Shown here in pieces: positions 42,135 through 53,914 of a DNA stretch of 57,512 bases. This stretch comes from an uncultured Fibrobacter sp. (lineage in GTDB: Bacteria > Fibrobacterota > Fibrobacteria > Fibrobacterales > Fibrobacteraceae), in the NCBI GenBank assembly GCA_946405515.1, contig CAMJHM010000008.1, positions 1 through 57,512 on the forward strand, written 5' to 3'. A model generated the notes under the pieces. It did not search any database. It was not told the origin of the DNA and saw nothing but the letters and a program-made list of their open reading frames with translations. Positions within the stretch are counted from its first letter, which is position 1, and each line of letters opens with the position of its first letter. Made by a program: the position numbers and the translations under genes.

Positions 42135-43517
42135 ATGAAAGCAGGAATTGTCTTAGCTTCTATTTTTTCGTTTGCGGTGAGTTCCTTTGCGGTCACGAGC
42201 CAGTTTCGTGGCGTCAACTGGGCCGACAAACGCGATAACTTTGTCTCGGATGTGCTTGTGCTTTCGGGGCTTAGCCAGTCGTACGACTACGAGTCGGCTT
42301 CTGTGGTGGCAGAACGCGTTATCGGGCAGTTCCAGGAAGTGCTGGGCACGAACAGTGTGCGCGTCCCTGTGAACGAGCCGACGGTGCTTAGGCACCTTGC
42401 CGCCTATTCGGGCGTTCTGGACGTAGCGCTGAAGCGTGGTCGCCTGTTGATGGCCTACTGGGGCCCTGCGCAGCCGGCTCCTCCTAAAGACATGAACGAC
42501 TGGTGGAAAATGTGGGCGAGACTCGTCGAAAAGTACGGCGAGCATCCGAACGCCTACTTTGAAATCTTCAACGAGCCGCACATGTACAGTAAGGAGGAAC
42601 TCCGCGAAATATATGCGACGTGGCTTGAAAAGTTCCCGGACGTGCCGCGCGACCATATTCTGCTCGACGGCTCGGGCCTTGCCTGGAATGTTCCCGACAT
42701 TGCCGATGACCCGCGTTTCGAGGGCTGCCTTTTTGCCGTGCACGAATACACCTTCTGGAACATGAGCATCACGACCGAAGATGGCTGGAAAGGAAGCTTC
42801 AAGGGCAAGGTGGGCAAGTATATCGACCGTACGGTCTGTACGGAATGGGGCGGCGCGATGAGCCCCGGCGAAAAGAACGGCGTGCATTACGACTACATGG
42901 ATTACAACCAGCCGCCGAACAACTATTTCACGGCCTATATCCGCGGCATGAGCGACCAGTTGCGCGATTGGGAAATGGGCAGTTTCTACTGGCCGGGCCT
43001 CCGCGATGGTGACTGGTACAGCATGACCAAGCGTGTGGGCGAGGGGGCTGACATCAAGCTCGAAGTCGTGAACCAGTCGGGGCTGGACCGCATGCAGCGC
43101 GCGTGGGCGGACACCGTGGCGGTTGAGCCTGTGGTTGTCGATTCCCTCAAGGATTCCGTGGTGGCGGATACGGGCGCCAAGGACTCCGTTTCCGGGGATT
43201 CCCTTGCTGCGGATTCCCTTGTGGGCGACTCGGTTGCTCCCGCTTCGCCTAAGGATTCCACGGCGGTTCCTGTCGCCGCTTCGGATTCGTCCGTGTCGGC
43301 GGATAGCTCGGCGGCTCTCCATGGGACTGTCCGCTGGCAGCGCATGTCTCCGGAGCCTCTCCAGGTGTTCAGCATGACGGGACGCTTCCTCGGCCGCGTG
43401 GACTTGCGCGTCGGTGCCGGTGTGGATGTTTCGGAGTTGCTTAAGAATGCCGGCTACGCGGGTGGTGTCTATTTGGTGCGAGGTGGTGGCTTGAATGCCC
43501 AAATTCGCGTAAAATGA
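42135..43517 (+). CDS. GH5-family glycoside hydrolase with T9SS-like tail
   Basis: This 460-residue protein starts at the ATG at 42135 (ATGAGGA upstream; signal peptide MKAGIVLASIFSFAVSSFA). The GH5 barrel shows acid/base Glu147 (FEIFNEPH) and nucleophile Glu237 (VCTEWGG). I cannot assign a subfamily or exact substrate; beta-glucan, mannan or xylan are possible. Residues ~325-400 are a linker rich in repeated DS dipeptides (KDSV, GDSLAADSLVGDS). The sorting domain follows (LQVFSMTGRFLGRVDL ... GVYLVRG). There is no CBM. Confidence 0.82.
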   Translation: MKAGIVLASIFSFAVSSFAVTSQFRGVNWADKRDNFVSDVLVLSGLSQSYDYESASVVAERVIGQFQEVLGTNSVRVPVNEPTVLRHLAAYSGVLDVALKRGRLLMAYWGPAQPAPPKDMNDWWKMWARLVEKYGEHPNAYFEIFNEPHMYSKEELREIYATWLEKFPDVPRDHILLDGSGLAWNVPDIADDPRFEGCLFAVHEYTFWNMSITTEDGWKGSFKGKVGKYIDRTVCTEWGGAMSPGEKNGVHYDYMDYNQPPNNYFTAYIRGMSDQLRDWEMGSFYWPGLRDGDWYSMTKRVGEGADIKLEVVNQSGLDRMQRAWADTVAVEPVVVDSLKDSVVADTGAKDSVSGDSLAADSLVGDSVAPASPKDSTAVPVAASDSSVSADSSAALHGTVRWQRMSPEPLQVFSMTGRFLGRVDLRVGAGVDVSELLKNAGYAGGVYLVRGGGLNAQIRVK

Positions 43518-43540
43518 TTGATTTTCGCATGTTCTAATTA

Positions 43541-43607
43541 TTGATAACTTGTCCATGCGAAATGCCTTTTGAATGAAAAAAAGCCCCCTTTTTGGGGGTA
43601 TTTTTAC
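43541..43607 (+). promoter_or_regulatory. Dyad motif plus -10 element before GH43
   Basis: TTGATA-ACT-TGTCCA lies at 43541-43555, and the -10-like TATTTTTAC starts at 43599, 43 bases later. A 9-bp inverted repeat TTTCGCATG/CATGCGAAA (43523-43531, 43554-43562) encloses the motif here only. Confidence 0.65.
43584..43605 (+). terminator. Terminator-like hairpin between GH5 and GH43
   Basis: CCCCC (43584-43588) and GGGGG (43594-43598) flank TTTTT and are followed by TATTTTT. It probably ends the GH5 message. Its T tract overlaps the predicted GH43 -10. Confidence 0.6.
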
Positions 43608-43655
43608 AGGGTGGGTTATGAAAACCGCCGCTTAAATGGCGAAAGGGATGTTACA

Positions 43656-45755
43656 ATGAGTTTTGTAAAATGTGCAAAATGGGCTGTTGCCCTTGTTGGA
43701 TTTGGCCTCTGTTCGCAGGCAATGGCCGAAAACCCGATTATCCAGACATATTATTCTCCAGACCCGGCTCCGGTCGTTTTTGGCGACACGGTCTGCGTGT
43801 ACACCGGTAATGACGAAGGTGGCCACTTCTTCACGATGCACGGCTGGCGCGTTTCCTGCACTACCGACATGGTGAACTGGACCGACAAGGGCACGCTTAT
43901 TCTTTCGAACGAAAGTTTTGGCGGCAATGCCAAGAAGAACGGTGACTGGGCTGCCCAGGTTGTCCGTCGCAACGGCAAGTACTACTACTATGTGACCGTG
44001 GAATCGACCCGCGGTGGCCGCGCCATCAACGTCGCCGTGGCCGACAAGCCCGAAGGCCCGTTCAAGGACGCCCGTAACGGCCAGCACCTTGCCGGTCCGA
44101 ACTGGGACTACATCGATCCGACCGTGTGGATTGACGATGACGGCCAGGCATGGCTTTACTGGGGCAACCCGAAACTTTATTACGCCAAGCTCAAAGAAAA
44201 CATGATTGAATTCGACGGCGATATCAAGGTGTTCGACATGAGCCGTGGTTTCTCGCCGAATGGCAACTCCGTCTATACCGAAGGTCCGTGGATCCACAAG
44301 CGCAACAACAAGTACTACATGCTTTACGCTTCCCACGGCACCGCCCAGGGCGAAAAGATTTCGTACTCCACCAGCGATTCCCCGACGGGCCCGTGGACCT
44401 GGGGCGGAATCATCATGGAACCGGGTCAGGGCAATGCCTTTACGAACCACTGCGGCATCATCGATTTCAAGGGCCGTAGCTTCTTCTTCTACCACAACCA
44501 GAAAAACGCGAGCGGCGGCGGCTACAGCCGTTCTACCGCGATCGAAGAATTCACGTGGAATGAGGACGGTACGATTCCCTCCCTCAAGACGACCGACAAC
44601 GGCGTCGTGAAACCGGTCAAGAACCTCGACCCGTTTGAACGCGTGGAAGCCGAGACGAAGTCCTGGGTGGGCAACATGACCATTGACAAGCCCCGCGATC
44701 CCGAAGGCGGCAACTACACCATCATCAACCATGTGGCATCGGAAAATGGTGCAGTTTACCTCACCAACATGGGTAGCAATTTCTATACGAAGGTGCGTTC
44801 CGTGGACATGGGCGACGGTGCCGACAGCATCATCATCTGCACGAAGGGTAATGCCGGAAAGCTCGAGATCCATGCGGGCTCCGAAAAGGGTGCGCTCCTT
44901 GCCACTATCGATGTCCCGTCCAGTTCCAAGTGGGAAGAACATACTTTTGCTTTGACGGATGCGGCCGGTGTCGACGACTTGTTCTTTGTCGTGAAACAGG
45001 GCGGTTTTGATTTCGACTACTGGTACATGGTCAGCAACGCTTCTGCTGTTCCGCAGACTCCTTACAATGATGTCGCTGCCGCAGTGCCGGGCAAGATTGA
45101 AGCCGAGAACTACGACGTGGGTGGCCACAACAAGGCCTTCTACGACAACGACCGCGAAAACCAGGGCGAAGCCTATCGCCAGGATGAAGTCGACATTGTG
45201 GCGATTGACGATTCCAAGTGTGGCGAGGCAGCCTGCACAGGCTTTGCCATTGGCTACACCAATGAAGGCGAATGGGTAGAGTACACCATCAATGTTGCTG
45301 CCGATGCGACGTACAAAATTACCGCAAATGTGGCGACCGCATCGGATGCTTCTGCGATGCAGTTGCTCGTAGACGACAAGGAAATTACGGAATCAGTGGC
45401 TATCGAAAAGATAGACACAGTGTGGACAACATACAAGGTCGTCGATGTCGGTTCTGTGGAACTCAAGAAGGGCGAACATGTGCTCAAGTTGCTCATTACG
45501 GGCGGCTACTTGAATGTGGACTGGTTGGAATTTACCGACCCGAATGCAGAACCGGCTCTTGCCATTAAAACTCCGGTTGTGAATGCTGCAAAGTCGCAGC
45601 GCTACGAGGTTTTCTCCGTGTCTGGCAAGCGCTTGGGCCGTGTGAATGTTACCGGCGGGACCATTGCGGAATCCTTGAAGATGGCGGGCTACAGGCCTGG
45701 AATCTACATGGTGCGTAACGCTTCCGGTGTACATGTGGTGAATACGGCCAAGTAA
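43656..45755 (+). CDS. GH43-family enzyme with two CBM6-type modules and T9SS-like tail
   Basis: This 699-residue protein starts at the ATG at 43656 after GAAAGGGA; the longer frame from 43569 lacks a site. A signal peptide (ending SQAMA) precedes a five-bladed GH43 propeller. Likely catalytic acids are Asp in SPDPAPVVFGD, Asp in YIDPTVWIDDDG and Glu in YTEGPWIHK. GH43 enzymes act as arabinofuranosidases or xylosidases on arabinoxylan. A first CBM6-like module (about 325-455, FERVEAETKSW) and a canonical CBM6 (about 470-630, PGKIEAENYDVGG ... NVDWLEF) follow. The tail is YEVFSVSGKRLGRVNV ... GIYMVRN. Confidence 0.87.
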   Translation: MSFVKCAKWAVALVGFGLCSQAMAENPIIQTYYSPDPAPVVFGDTVCVYTGNDEGGHFFTMHGWRVSCTTDMVNWTDKGTLILSNESFGGNAKKNGDWAAQVVRRNGKYYYYVTVESTRGGRAINVAVADKPEGPFKDARNGQHLAGPNWDYIDPTVWIDDDGQAWLYWGNPKLYYAKLKENMIEFDGDIKVFDMSRGFSPNGNSVYTEGPWIHKRNNKYYMLYASHGTAQGEKISYSTSDSPTGPWTWGGIIMEPGQGNAFTNHCGIIDFKGRSFFFYHNQKNASGGGYSRSTAIEEFTWNEDGTIPSLKTTDNGVVKPVKNLDPFERVEAETKSWVGNMTIDKPRDPEGGNYTIINHVASENGAVYLTNMGSNFYTKVRSVDMGDGADSIIICTKGNAGKLEIHAGSEKGALLATIDVPSSSKWEEHTFALTDAAGVDDLFFVVKQGGFDFDYWYMVSNASAVPQTPYNDVAAAVPGKIEAENYDVGGHNKAFYDNDRENQGEAYRQDEVDIVAIDDSKCGEAACTGFAIGYTNEGEWVEYTINVAADATYKITANVATASDASAMQLLVDDKEITESVAIEKIDTVWTTYKVVDVGSVELKKGEHVLKLLITGGYLNVDWLEFTDPNAEPALAIKTPVVNAAKSQRYEVFSVSGKRLGRVNVTGGTIAESLKMAGYRPGIYMVRNASGVHVVNTAK

Positions 45756-45784
45756 AAAAGCATTCCTATAAACACATCCCAAAG

Positions 45785-45826
45785 ATCAGGCGTTCCGGGA
45801 AATCGGAATGCCTGATTTCTTATTTT
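45785..45826 (+). terminator. Rho-independent terminator of GH43
   Basis: A 12-bp stem (45785-45796 with 45805-45816, one wobble) is followed by TTCTTATTTT. Confidence 0.8.
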
Positions 45827-45840
45827 ACGCTTTCCTCTTT

Positions 45841-45908
45841 TGGATAAAGTGTCCATGGTAACTTGCGACTGTTCGGTGAAAAAACACATTGTTAAAGGTA
45901 TCTTATAG
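45841..45908 (+). promoter_or_regulatory. Dyad motif plus -10 element before the GH141-like gene
   Basis: TGGATA-AAG-TGTCCA lies at 45841-45855, the most symmetrical copy. The -10-like TATCTTATAG starts at 45899, 43 bases later. Confidence 0.68.
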
Positions 45909-45933
45909 AAGGGTCCAAAAAGAGGATGAAACA

Positions 45934-48561
45934 ATGTGTAGAATGTTTGGTTTTGTTGCTTTTGCAACGTTTTGCTTAGTGGGTAGTTTGGGCTTTGCTC
46001 AGGAACAGGCGACTTTCTATGTTGCACCCACGGGCAACGACGCTAATCCGGGTACGGAAGCGGCTCCTTTCAAGACAATCACCAAGGCGCAGAAGGCCGT
46101 TCGCGAAATCAACGGCACCATGACGGGCGATATCGTCGTGTACTTGCGCGAGGGAACCTACCAGCTAAACAGCACGGTGAACTTTGACGAACGCGACGGC
46201 GGCAAGGATGGCCATTACGTGCGTTACAAAGCCTACAAAGGCGAAATGCCGCTCATTACGGGAGGTATGCCGGTTACGGGCTGGACAATTCACGACGAAA
46301 CGAATAATATCTGGAAGGCCGAAGGCGTCGAAGGTCGATTCCGTCAGCTGTACGTGAACGGCAAGAAGGCTGTTCGCGCTTGCTTCCCCAACGCGATTGC
46401 TGCAAATGACAAGGGCGAAGGCAGCTTCGATCACGATTTCGTGCGCCTGACGAAGGTGGACTCTTCGGGCCGCGCCTTTGACGTTTCTGCGGACTACGTC
46501 AAGAACATCAAGAACATCGAGAATGTTGAAATCCATCTGATGATCGCCTGGGCCGAAAGCATCTTGCGATTGGAAAAGGCCGAGGTGAACGGCGGTACTG
46601 CAAAACTCATTCCCAAGGATCCTGAACGTACCAAGCTGTTCCATCGCGCATATCCTATGCTTGGCACGGCCTTCCAGAGCAATCCGCCCAAGCAACAGGT
46701 TTTTTATCTAGAGAACTCCTACGATTTGCTTGACGCTCCGGGTGAATGGTATCTGGATGAAAAGAATAGTGTGCTTTATTATAAGCCCCGTTCTGGCGAA
46801 AACATGGCTACGGCCAATGTGGTTGCTCCCCGCCTCAATACCATGTTCAGCGTTTTAGGTAAGGATACCAAGAACAAAGTTGGTTATATGTCTTTTGAAG
46901 GCTTAAACTTTGCTCATTCCAACTACACTCGCCCCAGCGAAGAAGGCTTCTTGGATTTGCAGGCGGCAAACTTCAATGTGGATGTCCTTCCGGATCCCGG
47001 TCGCGGAAATTGGGAAAGGTTGAATAGCAACAAGTATTTGCTGTGGCGTCCCGATGCCGGCTTCCGTGTCGAAAACGCTCACCATTTCTTGGTCAAGAAC
47101 TGCACCTTTTCGCAAATGGCCGCAACTGGCCTTGACTTTGTGTCGGGAACGAACGATGACGTGATCGAAGGCAACGTGTTCTATGAAATTGGCGCTGCAG
47201 GTATTATGCTTGGCAAGTTCTATCAGGACTCCACGACCGAAATTCATATCGCCTACAATCCGAGCGACAAGGAAGAAATCAGTACACGCGACACCATTCG
47301 CAATAACCTCGTGACCAACGTGACAAACGAACACCAGGGTGCTGTGGGAATCGGTGCTGGTTACCCGCGCTATGTGGTGATTGAAAATAACGAAATTTCC
47401 TACACTTACTATTCAGGAATTTCCCTTGGGTTTGGCTGGACCAAAGACCAAACGGCCATGACCAACAACCATGTCAACAAGAACAATATTCACCACATTT
47501 CTCGCCTGCTTTGCGATTCCGGCCCGATTTACACATTGTCTAACCAGGGCACTGGTAGCGAAATCAAGGAAAACTATCTCCACGATTACAGTGCCTCCAA
47601 GTGGTCGGATTACTGGGTTCTCCCGATTTACCTCGATGAAGGCTCTAGCGGCTTTACTGTTGAGAATAACTCTTACAGGAATGCTCCGAGTGGTGTCGGT
47701 CGTAATCAAGCGGGCCAGTTTACGGAACGCAACAACGGTGGCTATATCGAGTCTGTTGCTGCCGCTGCGGGCCTCCAGGGCGATTTCAAGAATCTTGCAG
47801 ACAAGATTTCGAACATCCCGCTGGCTGATTTCTCGAATCCGATTCCGCAGGCTCCGTTCAAGAATGCCTTCGTGTTCCCGGCTTTGGTGCAGGCCGAAGA
47901 TTACGACGAAGGCGGCCAGGGCGTTTCTTACAGCGACAAGGATATTGCCAACCAGGGAAATGCCTACCGTGAAGATGGTGTGGATGTTGTTGGGCTGGAA
48001 TGCTCCGATTCCGCGGCAACTAAGGATTGCAAAGGCTTTGCCGTTGGTTATACGCAGGCTGGCGAATGGATGGAATACTCCGTGAACGTGCCCGCCGACG
48101 CCAAGTACTTTGTCAAGGCGAATGTGGCTACGGCCTCCGAAACGTCCAGCTTCATGTTGCTGGTGGACAATGATGCTGTTACAGATACCGTTGCGGTCCC
48201 GAAAACCGATTCGACTTGGGACGTGTATAAGGAAATCGATGTGGGCACTGTTGAACTCAAGCAGGGCGAGCATGTGATCCGGCTGCTTATTACGGGTGAC
48301 TACTTGAACGTTGACTGGATCCAGTTTGCAGATTCGGCAAACCAGACCTTGCCGCCAACGCAATGGGTTGAAAAGGTGCGGCTTGAGGTGAGCCCGGAAA
48401 CTGCTTACGACGTATTTGGACTTACAGGCAAATATTTAGGCCGCGTAGAACTGCGCGGAGAGTCCGTCCGCAATGCGCTTGTGCGTGAAGGCTTTGCTCA
48501 GGGTATTTACCTTGTACGTAGCGTCGGGCGCGCCAAAGCCCTGCGTGTGCAGGTGAGATAA
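45934..48561 (+). CDS. GH141-like right-handed beta-helix enzyme with CBM6 and T9SS-like tail
   Basis: This 875-residue protein starts at the ATG at 45934, after AGAGG; the frame from 45889 is a non-conserved extension. A signal peptide (ending LGFAQ) is followed by FYVAPTGNDANPGTEAAPFKT, the usual opening of parallel beta-helix glycosidases such as GH141 or GH120. Helix-rung motifs such as NHVNKNNIHHISRLLCDSGPIYTLS appear later. GH141 members are reported as fucosidases or xylanases on complex pectin or xylan. A CBM6 (about 645-790, QAEDYDEGGQG ... NVDWIQF) and a sorting domain (YDVFGLTGKYLGRVEL ... GIYLVRS) follow. The family call is from overall resemblance. Confidence 0.72.
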   Translation: MCRMFGFVAFATFCLVGSLGFAQEQATFYVAPTGNDANPGTEAAPFKTITKAQKAVREINGTMTGDIVVYLREGTYQLNSTVNFDERDGGKDGHYVRYKAYKGEMPLITGGMPVTGWTIHDETNNIWKAEGVEGRFRQLYVNGKKAVRACFPNAIAANDKGEGSFDHDFVRLTKVDSSGRAFDVSADYVKNIKNIENVEIHLMIAWAESILRLEKAEVNGGTAKLIPKDPERTKLFHRAYPMLGTAFQSNPPKQQVFYLENSYDLLDAPGEWYLDEKNSVLYYKPRSGENMATANVVAPRLNTMFSVLGKDTKNKVGYMSFEGLNFAHSNYTRPSEEGFLDLQAANFNVDVLPDPGRGNWERLNSNKYLLWRPDAGFRVENAHHFLVKNCTFSQMAATGLDFVSGTNDDVIEGNVFYEIGAAGIMLGKFYQDSTTEIHIAYNPSDKEEISTRDTIRNNLVTNVTNEHQGAVGIGAGYPRYVVIENNEISYTYYSGISLGFGWTKDQTAMTNNHVNKNNIHHISRLLCDSGPIYTLSNQGTGSEIKENYLHDYSASKWSDYWVLPIYLDEGSSGFTVENNSYRNAPSGVGRNQAGQFTERNNGGYIESVAAAAGLQGDFKNLADKISNIPLADFSNPIPQAPFKNAFVFPALVQAEDYDEGGQGVSYSDKDIANQGNAYREDGVDVVGLECSDSAATKDCKGFAVGYTQAGEWMEYSVNVPADAKYFVKANVATASETSSFMLLVDNDAVTDTVAVPKTDSTWDVYKEIDVGTVELKQGEHVIRLLITGDYLNVDWIQFADSANQTLPPTQWVEKVRLEVSPETAYDVFGLTGKYLGRVELRGESVRNALVREGFAQGIYLVRSVGRAKALRVQVR

Positions 48562-48582
48562 AAAAAGTAGACAGTAAACAGT

Positions 48583-48618
48583 AGGCAGTAGGAAGGAGTT
48601 TCCTACTGCCTGTTTTTG
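48583..48618 (+). terminator. Rho-independent terminator built from CAGTAGG repeats
   Basis: A perfect 12-bp stem (48583-48594 with 48600-48611) is followed by GTTTTT. The left arm and the bases before it are tandem words of the type ACAGTA(A/G)(A/G), matching in reverse complement the tail of element B at 20.83 kb. A repeat thus serves as a terminator. Confidence 0.8.
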
Positions 48619-48672
48619 TTTAAGGATTGTTTTATATACTTTAAACTACAATTCCATAGAAGGATCCATCGG

Positions 48673-49275
48673 ATGATTAAACTTGAACAAATAATTAGAA
48701 ATTTTATGACCCCAATTCATATAAATGATGAAAATATTTATAATGAATTTTCATTGCAGCATGAATTAGGTTTTTTCTTAAGAGAAAACCTCCAATCTTC
48801 AGTTTACAAAGTTCAATTTGAAAGGAATGTTCAATATTTTGGTGGGAAAAAGAATAAATTTACAAAAAAAGAGATGGACATAGTTATTTCCAATGGTCAT
48901 GAACGTAACTCGGAAAAATACGCAATTGAATTAAAGTTTCCGACAAATGGTGCAGTTCCAAAAAGAATGTTCCAATTCATTAAAGATATAAAATTCATGG
49001 AAGAGGTTAAATACGATTTAGGATTTAAAAAGACTTATTGTTTGTCATTAGTCTCTGATTCAAAGGAAGGTGATTTTTATAGTGGAGAAAATAGTAAAAA
49101 AGAAGATAGTATTTACCAATATTTTAGAGGAAGTGAAACAACGCCCATTCATGGAACAATAAAAAATCCAATTCACTCAGAAAAAATAGAGAAACTACAT
49201 ATAAAAGATATTTATTTCATTAAATGGACTCAAGTTGGTAATTCCCATTTCCATTATTATTTGCTTGAAATCTAA
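48673..49275 (+). CDS. PD-(D/E)XK-like protein, AT-rich, unknown function
   Basis: This 200-residue protein starts at the ATG at 48673, with AAGGAT upstream. The core has a beta-hairpin EMDIVISNGHERNSEKYAIELKF (about 70-92), which fits the Asp ... Glu-x-Lys pattern of PD-(D/E)XK nucleases. The coding is markedly AT-rich compared with the flanking hemicellulase genes, suggesting recent transfer. No partner methylase or toxin-like gene adjoins it. It could be a restriction-like or other defence nuclease. Confidence 0.5.
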   Translation: MIKLEQIIRNFMTPIHINDENIYNEFSLQHELGFFLRENLQSSVYKVQFERNVQYFGGKKNKFTKKEMDIVISNGHERNSEKYAIELKFPTNGAVPKRMFQFIKDIKFMEEVKYDLGFKKTYCLSLVSDSKEGDFYSGENSKKEDSIYQYFRGSETTPIHGTIKNPIHSEKIEKLHIKDIYFIKWTQVGNSHFHYYLLEI

Positions 49276-49467
49276 AAAGAAAACAGATGATATATTAATG
49301 TGCCTGAATAATCTAGGTTGTTTTCGGAAATATTCCTTGTAATTCGTTAATTGAGGTTACTAATTGGTTGTTTTTCAAATATTACATGACAAGGGCAAAC
49401 ATTGCAAAAAACGGCGAAATATAGCCTCCAAAACAACTTGAATACGCCATCTTGAGAAATTCCGGAG

Positions 49468-49496
49468 TTGGCTTTTTGAGCTAAAAAGAGTATATT
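49468..49496 (+). promoter_or_regulatory. Promoter of the toxin-antitoxin pair
   Basis: TTGGCT (49468-49473) and TATATT (49491-49496) are 17 bases apart and about 32 bases before the antitoxin start. CTTTTT-GAGCT-AAAAAG in the spacer is an inverted repeat that could be an autoregulatory operator. Confidence 0.55.
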
Positions 49497-49527
49497 TATA
49501 AAAGAATGTCCTTTGAATGGGGTTTTT

Positions 49528-49761
49528 ATGTCCTTGGAACTTCTAGAAAGAAAACTACGAACACTGCCTGAAGACAGTTTTGATGAGGTCGATGAGTTTT
49601 TCGATTTCATTTTGTTCCGTTCTGAACGGGAATGTTCGCAGAATGATTTTAACGAGGATACAAAAGCCGCTCTTCGCGAAGTTGAAGAAATGAAGGCTGA
49701 CCCGTCGAAAGGCAAGTCTTATACAGATGTCGATACGATGATGCGGGAGTTGCTCGCATAA
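49528..49761 (+). CDS. Antitoxin of a RelE/YafQ-type pair
   Basis: This 77-residue acidic protein starts at the ATG at 49528, with GGGG 6 bases upstream. The N-terminus (MSLELLERKLRTLPEDSFDEVDEFFDFILF) matches short DUF2281-like antitoxins, and the C-terminal region (LREVEEMKADPSKGKSYTDVDTMMRELL) resembles the toxin-wrapping tail of RelB/DinJ-type antitoxins. The TAA stop shares one base with the ATG of the toxin frame. The antitoxin is intact although the toxin is interrupted. Confidence 0.72.
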   Translation: MSLELLERKLRTLPEDSFDEVDEFFDFILFRSERECSQNDFNEDTKAALREVEEMKADPSKGKSYTDVDTMMRELLA

Positions 49762-50039
49762 TGTATTCTGTAAAGCCGACTAATCAGTTTAAGTGAGATC
49801 TTAAACTAGTTCAAAAACGTGGTTATGACATACAGAAAATGACAGATGTCATCAAAAAACTCGCTGCGGGTGAAACTTTGCCAGAAGCGAATCGTGATCA
49901 TGCTCTATCTGGGAATTTCAAGGGATGTCGGGAATGTCATATTGAGCCCGACTGGCTGTTGATTTATGAAATAGAGAAAGATAACTTGATACTGTATTTG
50001 ACTAGGACAGGGACTCATTCAGACTTGTTTAAAAAATGA
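49761..50039 (+). pseudogene. YafQ-family mRNA-interferase toxin with in-frame TGA at codon 12
   Basis: From the ATG at 49761 the frame reads MYSVKPTNQFK, then TGA (49794-49796), then DLKLVQKRGYDIQKMTDV and onward without further stops to 50039. Restored, it is 92 residues, the length of E. coli YafQ, and keeps the conserved set: DHALSG, HIEPDW, Arg in LTRTGTHSDLF and the last Phe. A single base change from CGA (Arg) to TGA explains the interruption. An internal ATG at 49839 opens a 66-residue frame that keeps the catalytic residues but lacks the first ~26 and has no clear ribosome-binding site. The toxin is probably inactivated, or reduced if the internal start is used. Confidence 0.8.
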
Positions 50040-50073
50040 TTGGAAAAGAACAGTTAGAGAAGCCTTTTCCCTT

Positions 50074-50141
50074 TTGACAAAAAATCCACACTAGTTGCAT
50101 AATCGTTTTTAAAATCCATCCTTAAATGGGGTATTTTTCTA
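50074..50141 (+). promoter_or_regulatory. Dyad motif plus -10 element before GH2
   Basis: TTGACA-AAA-AATCCA lies at 50074-50088, and the -10-like TATTTTTCTAG starts at 50132, 43 bases later. TTGACA with CATAAT at 50098-50103 (18 bases apart) is an alternative sigma70 reading of the same region. Confidence 0.6.
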
Positions 50142-50151
50142 GAGGGTGTAA

Positions 50152-53697
<3,546 letters not shown>

Positions 53698-53723
53698 AAC
53701 CTCCTAAACACATCATACACAAA

Positions 53724-53758
53724 GGCTCCTGTCGGGAAAATCCGGCAGGCGTCTTTTG
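53724..53758 (+). terminator. Rho-independent terminator of GH2
   Basis: CCTGTCGG (53728-53735) pairs with CCGGCAGG (53742-53749) with one wobble, followed by CGTCTTTTG. Confidence 0.65.
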
Positions 53759-53809
53759 TTACAAATTAATTTCCAGAGGCTTTTTTATTCCTTATGCTTA
53801 TTGAGCCTA

Positions 53810-53876
53810 TTGATAATTCGTCCAAAAAGAATTGTTTTGCGGCATTCTAGATAGCGGGATAATAAGATATCTTAGG
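53810..53876 (+). promoter_or_regulatory. Dyad motif plus -10 element before GH95
   Basis: TTGATA-ATT-CGTCCA lies at 53810-53824, and the -10-like TATCTTAGG starts at 53868, 43 bases later. Confidence 0.65.
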
Positions 53877-53914
53877 GATATCCGAAAAGCGGGTTCCTTA
53901 AATGAGGAGGATGT

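Noticed and set aside
42060..43605. Terminator hairpins between the dyad motif and the GH5 and GH43 starts, considered as attenuators
   Set aside because: Both lie upstream of the predicted -10 elements (42102 and 43599), so they would end the preceding gene's message and not be transcribed from the enzyme's own promoter.
49794..49796. TGA in the yafQ frame as a selenocysteine codon or alternative code
   Set aside because: TGA is used as a normal stop elsewhere in the window (for example at 42045-42047), there is no following selenocysteine-type hairpin, and YafQ has no Cys at this position.
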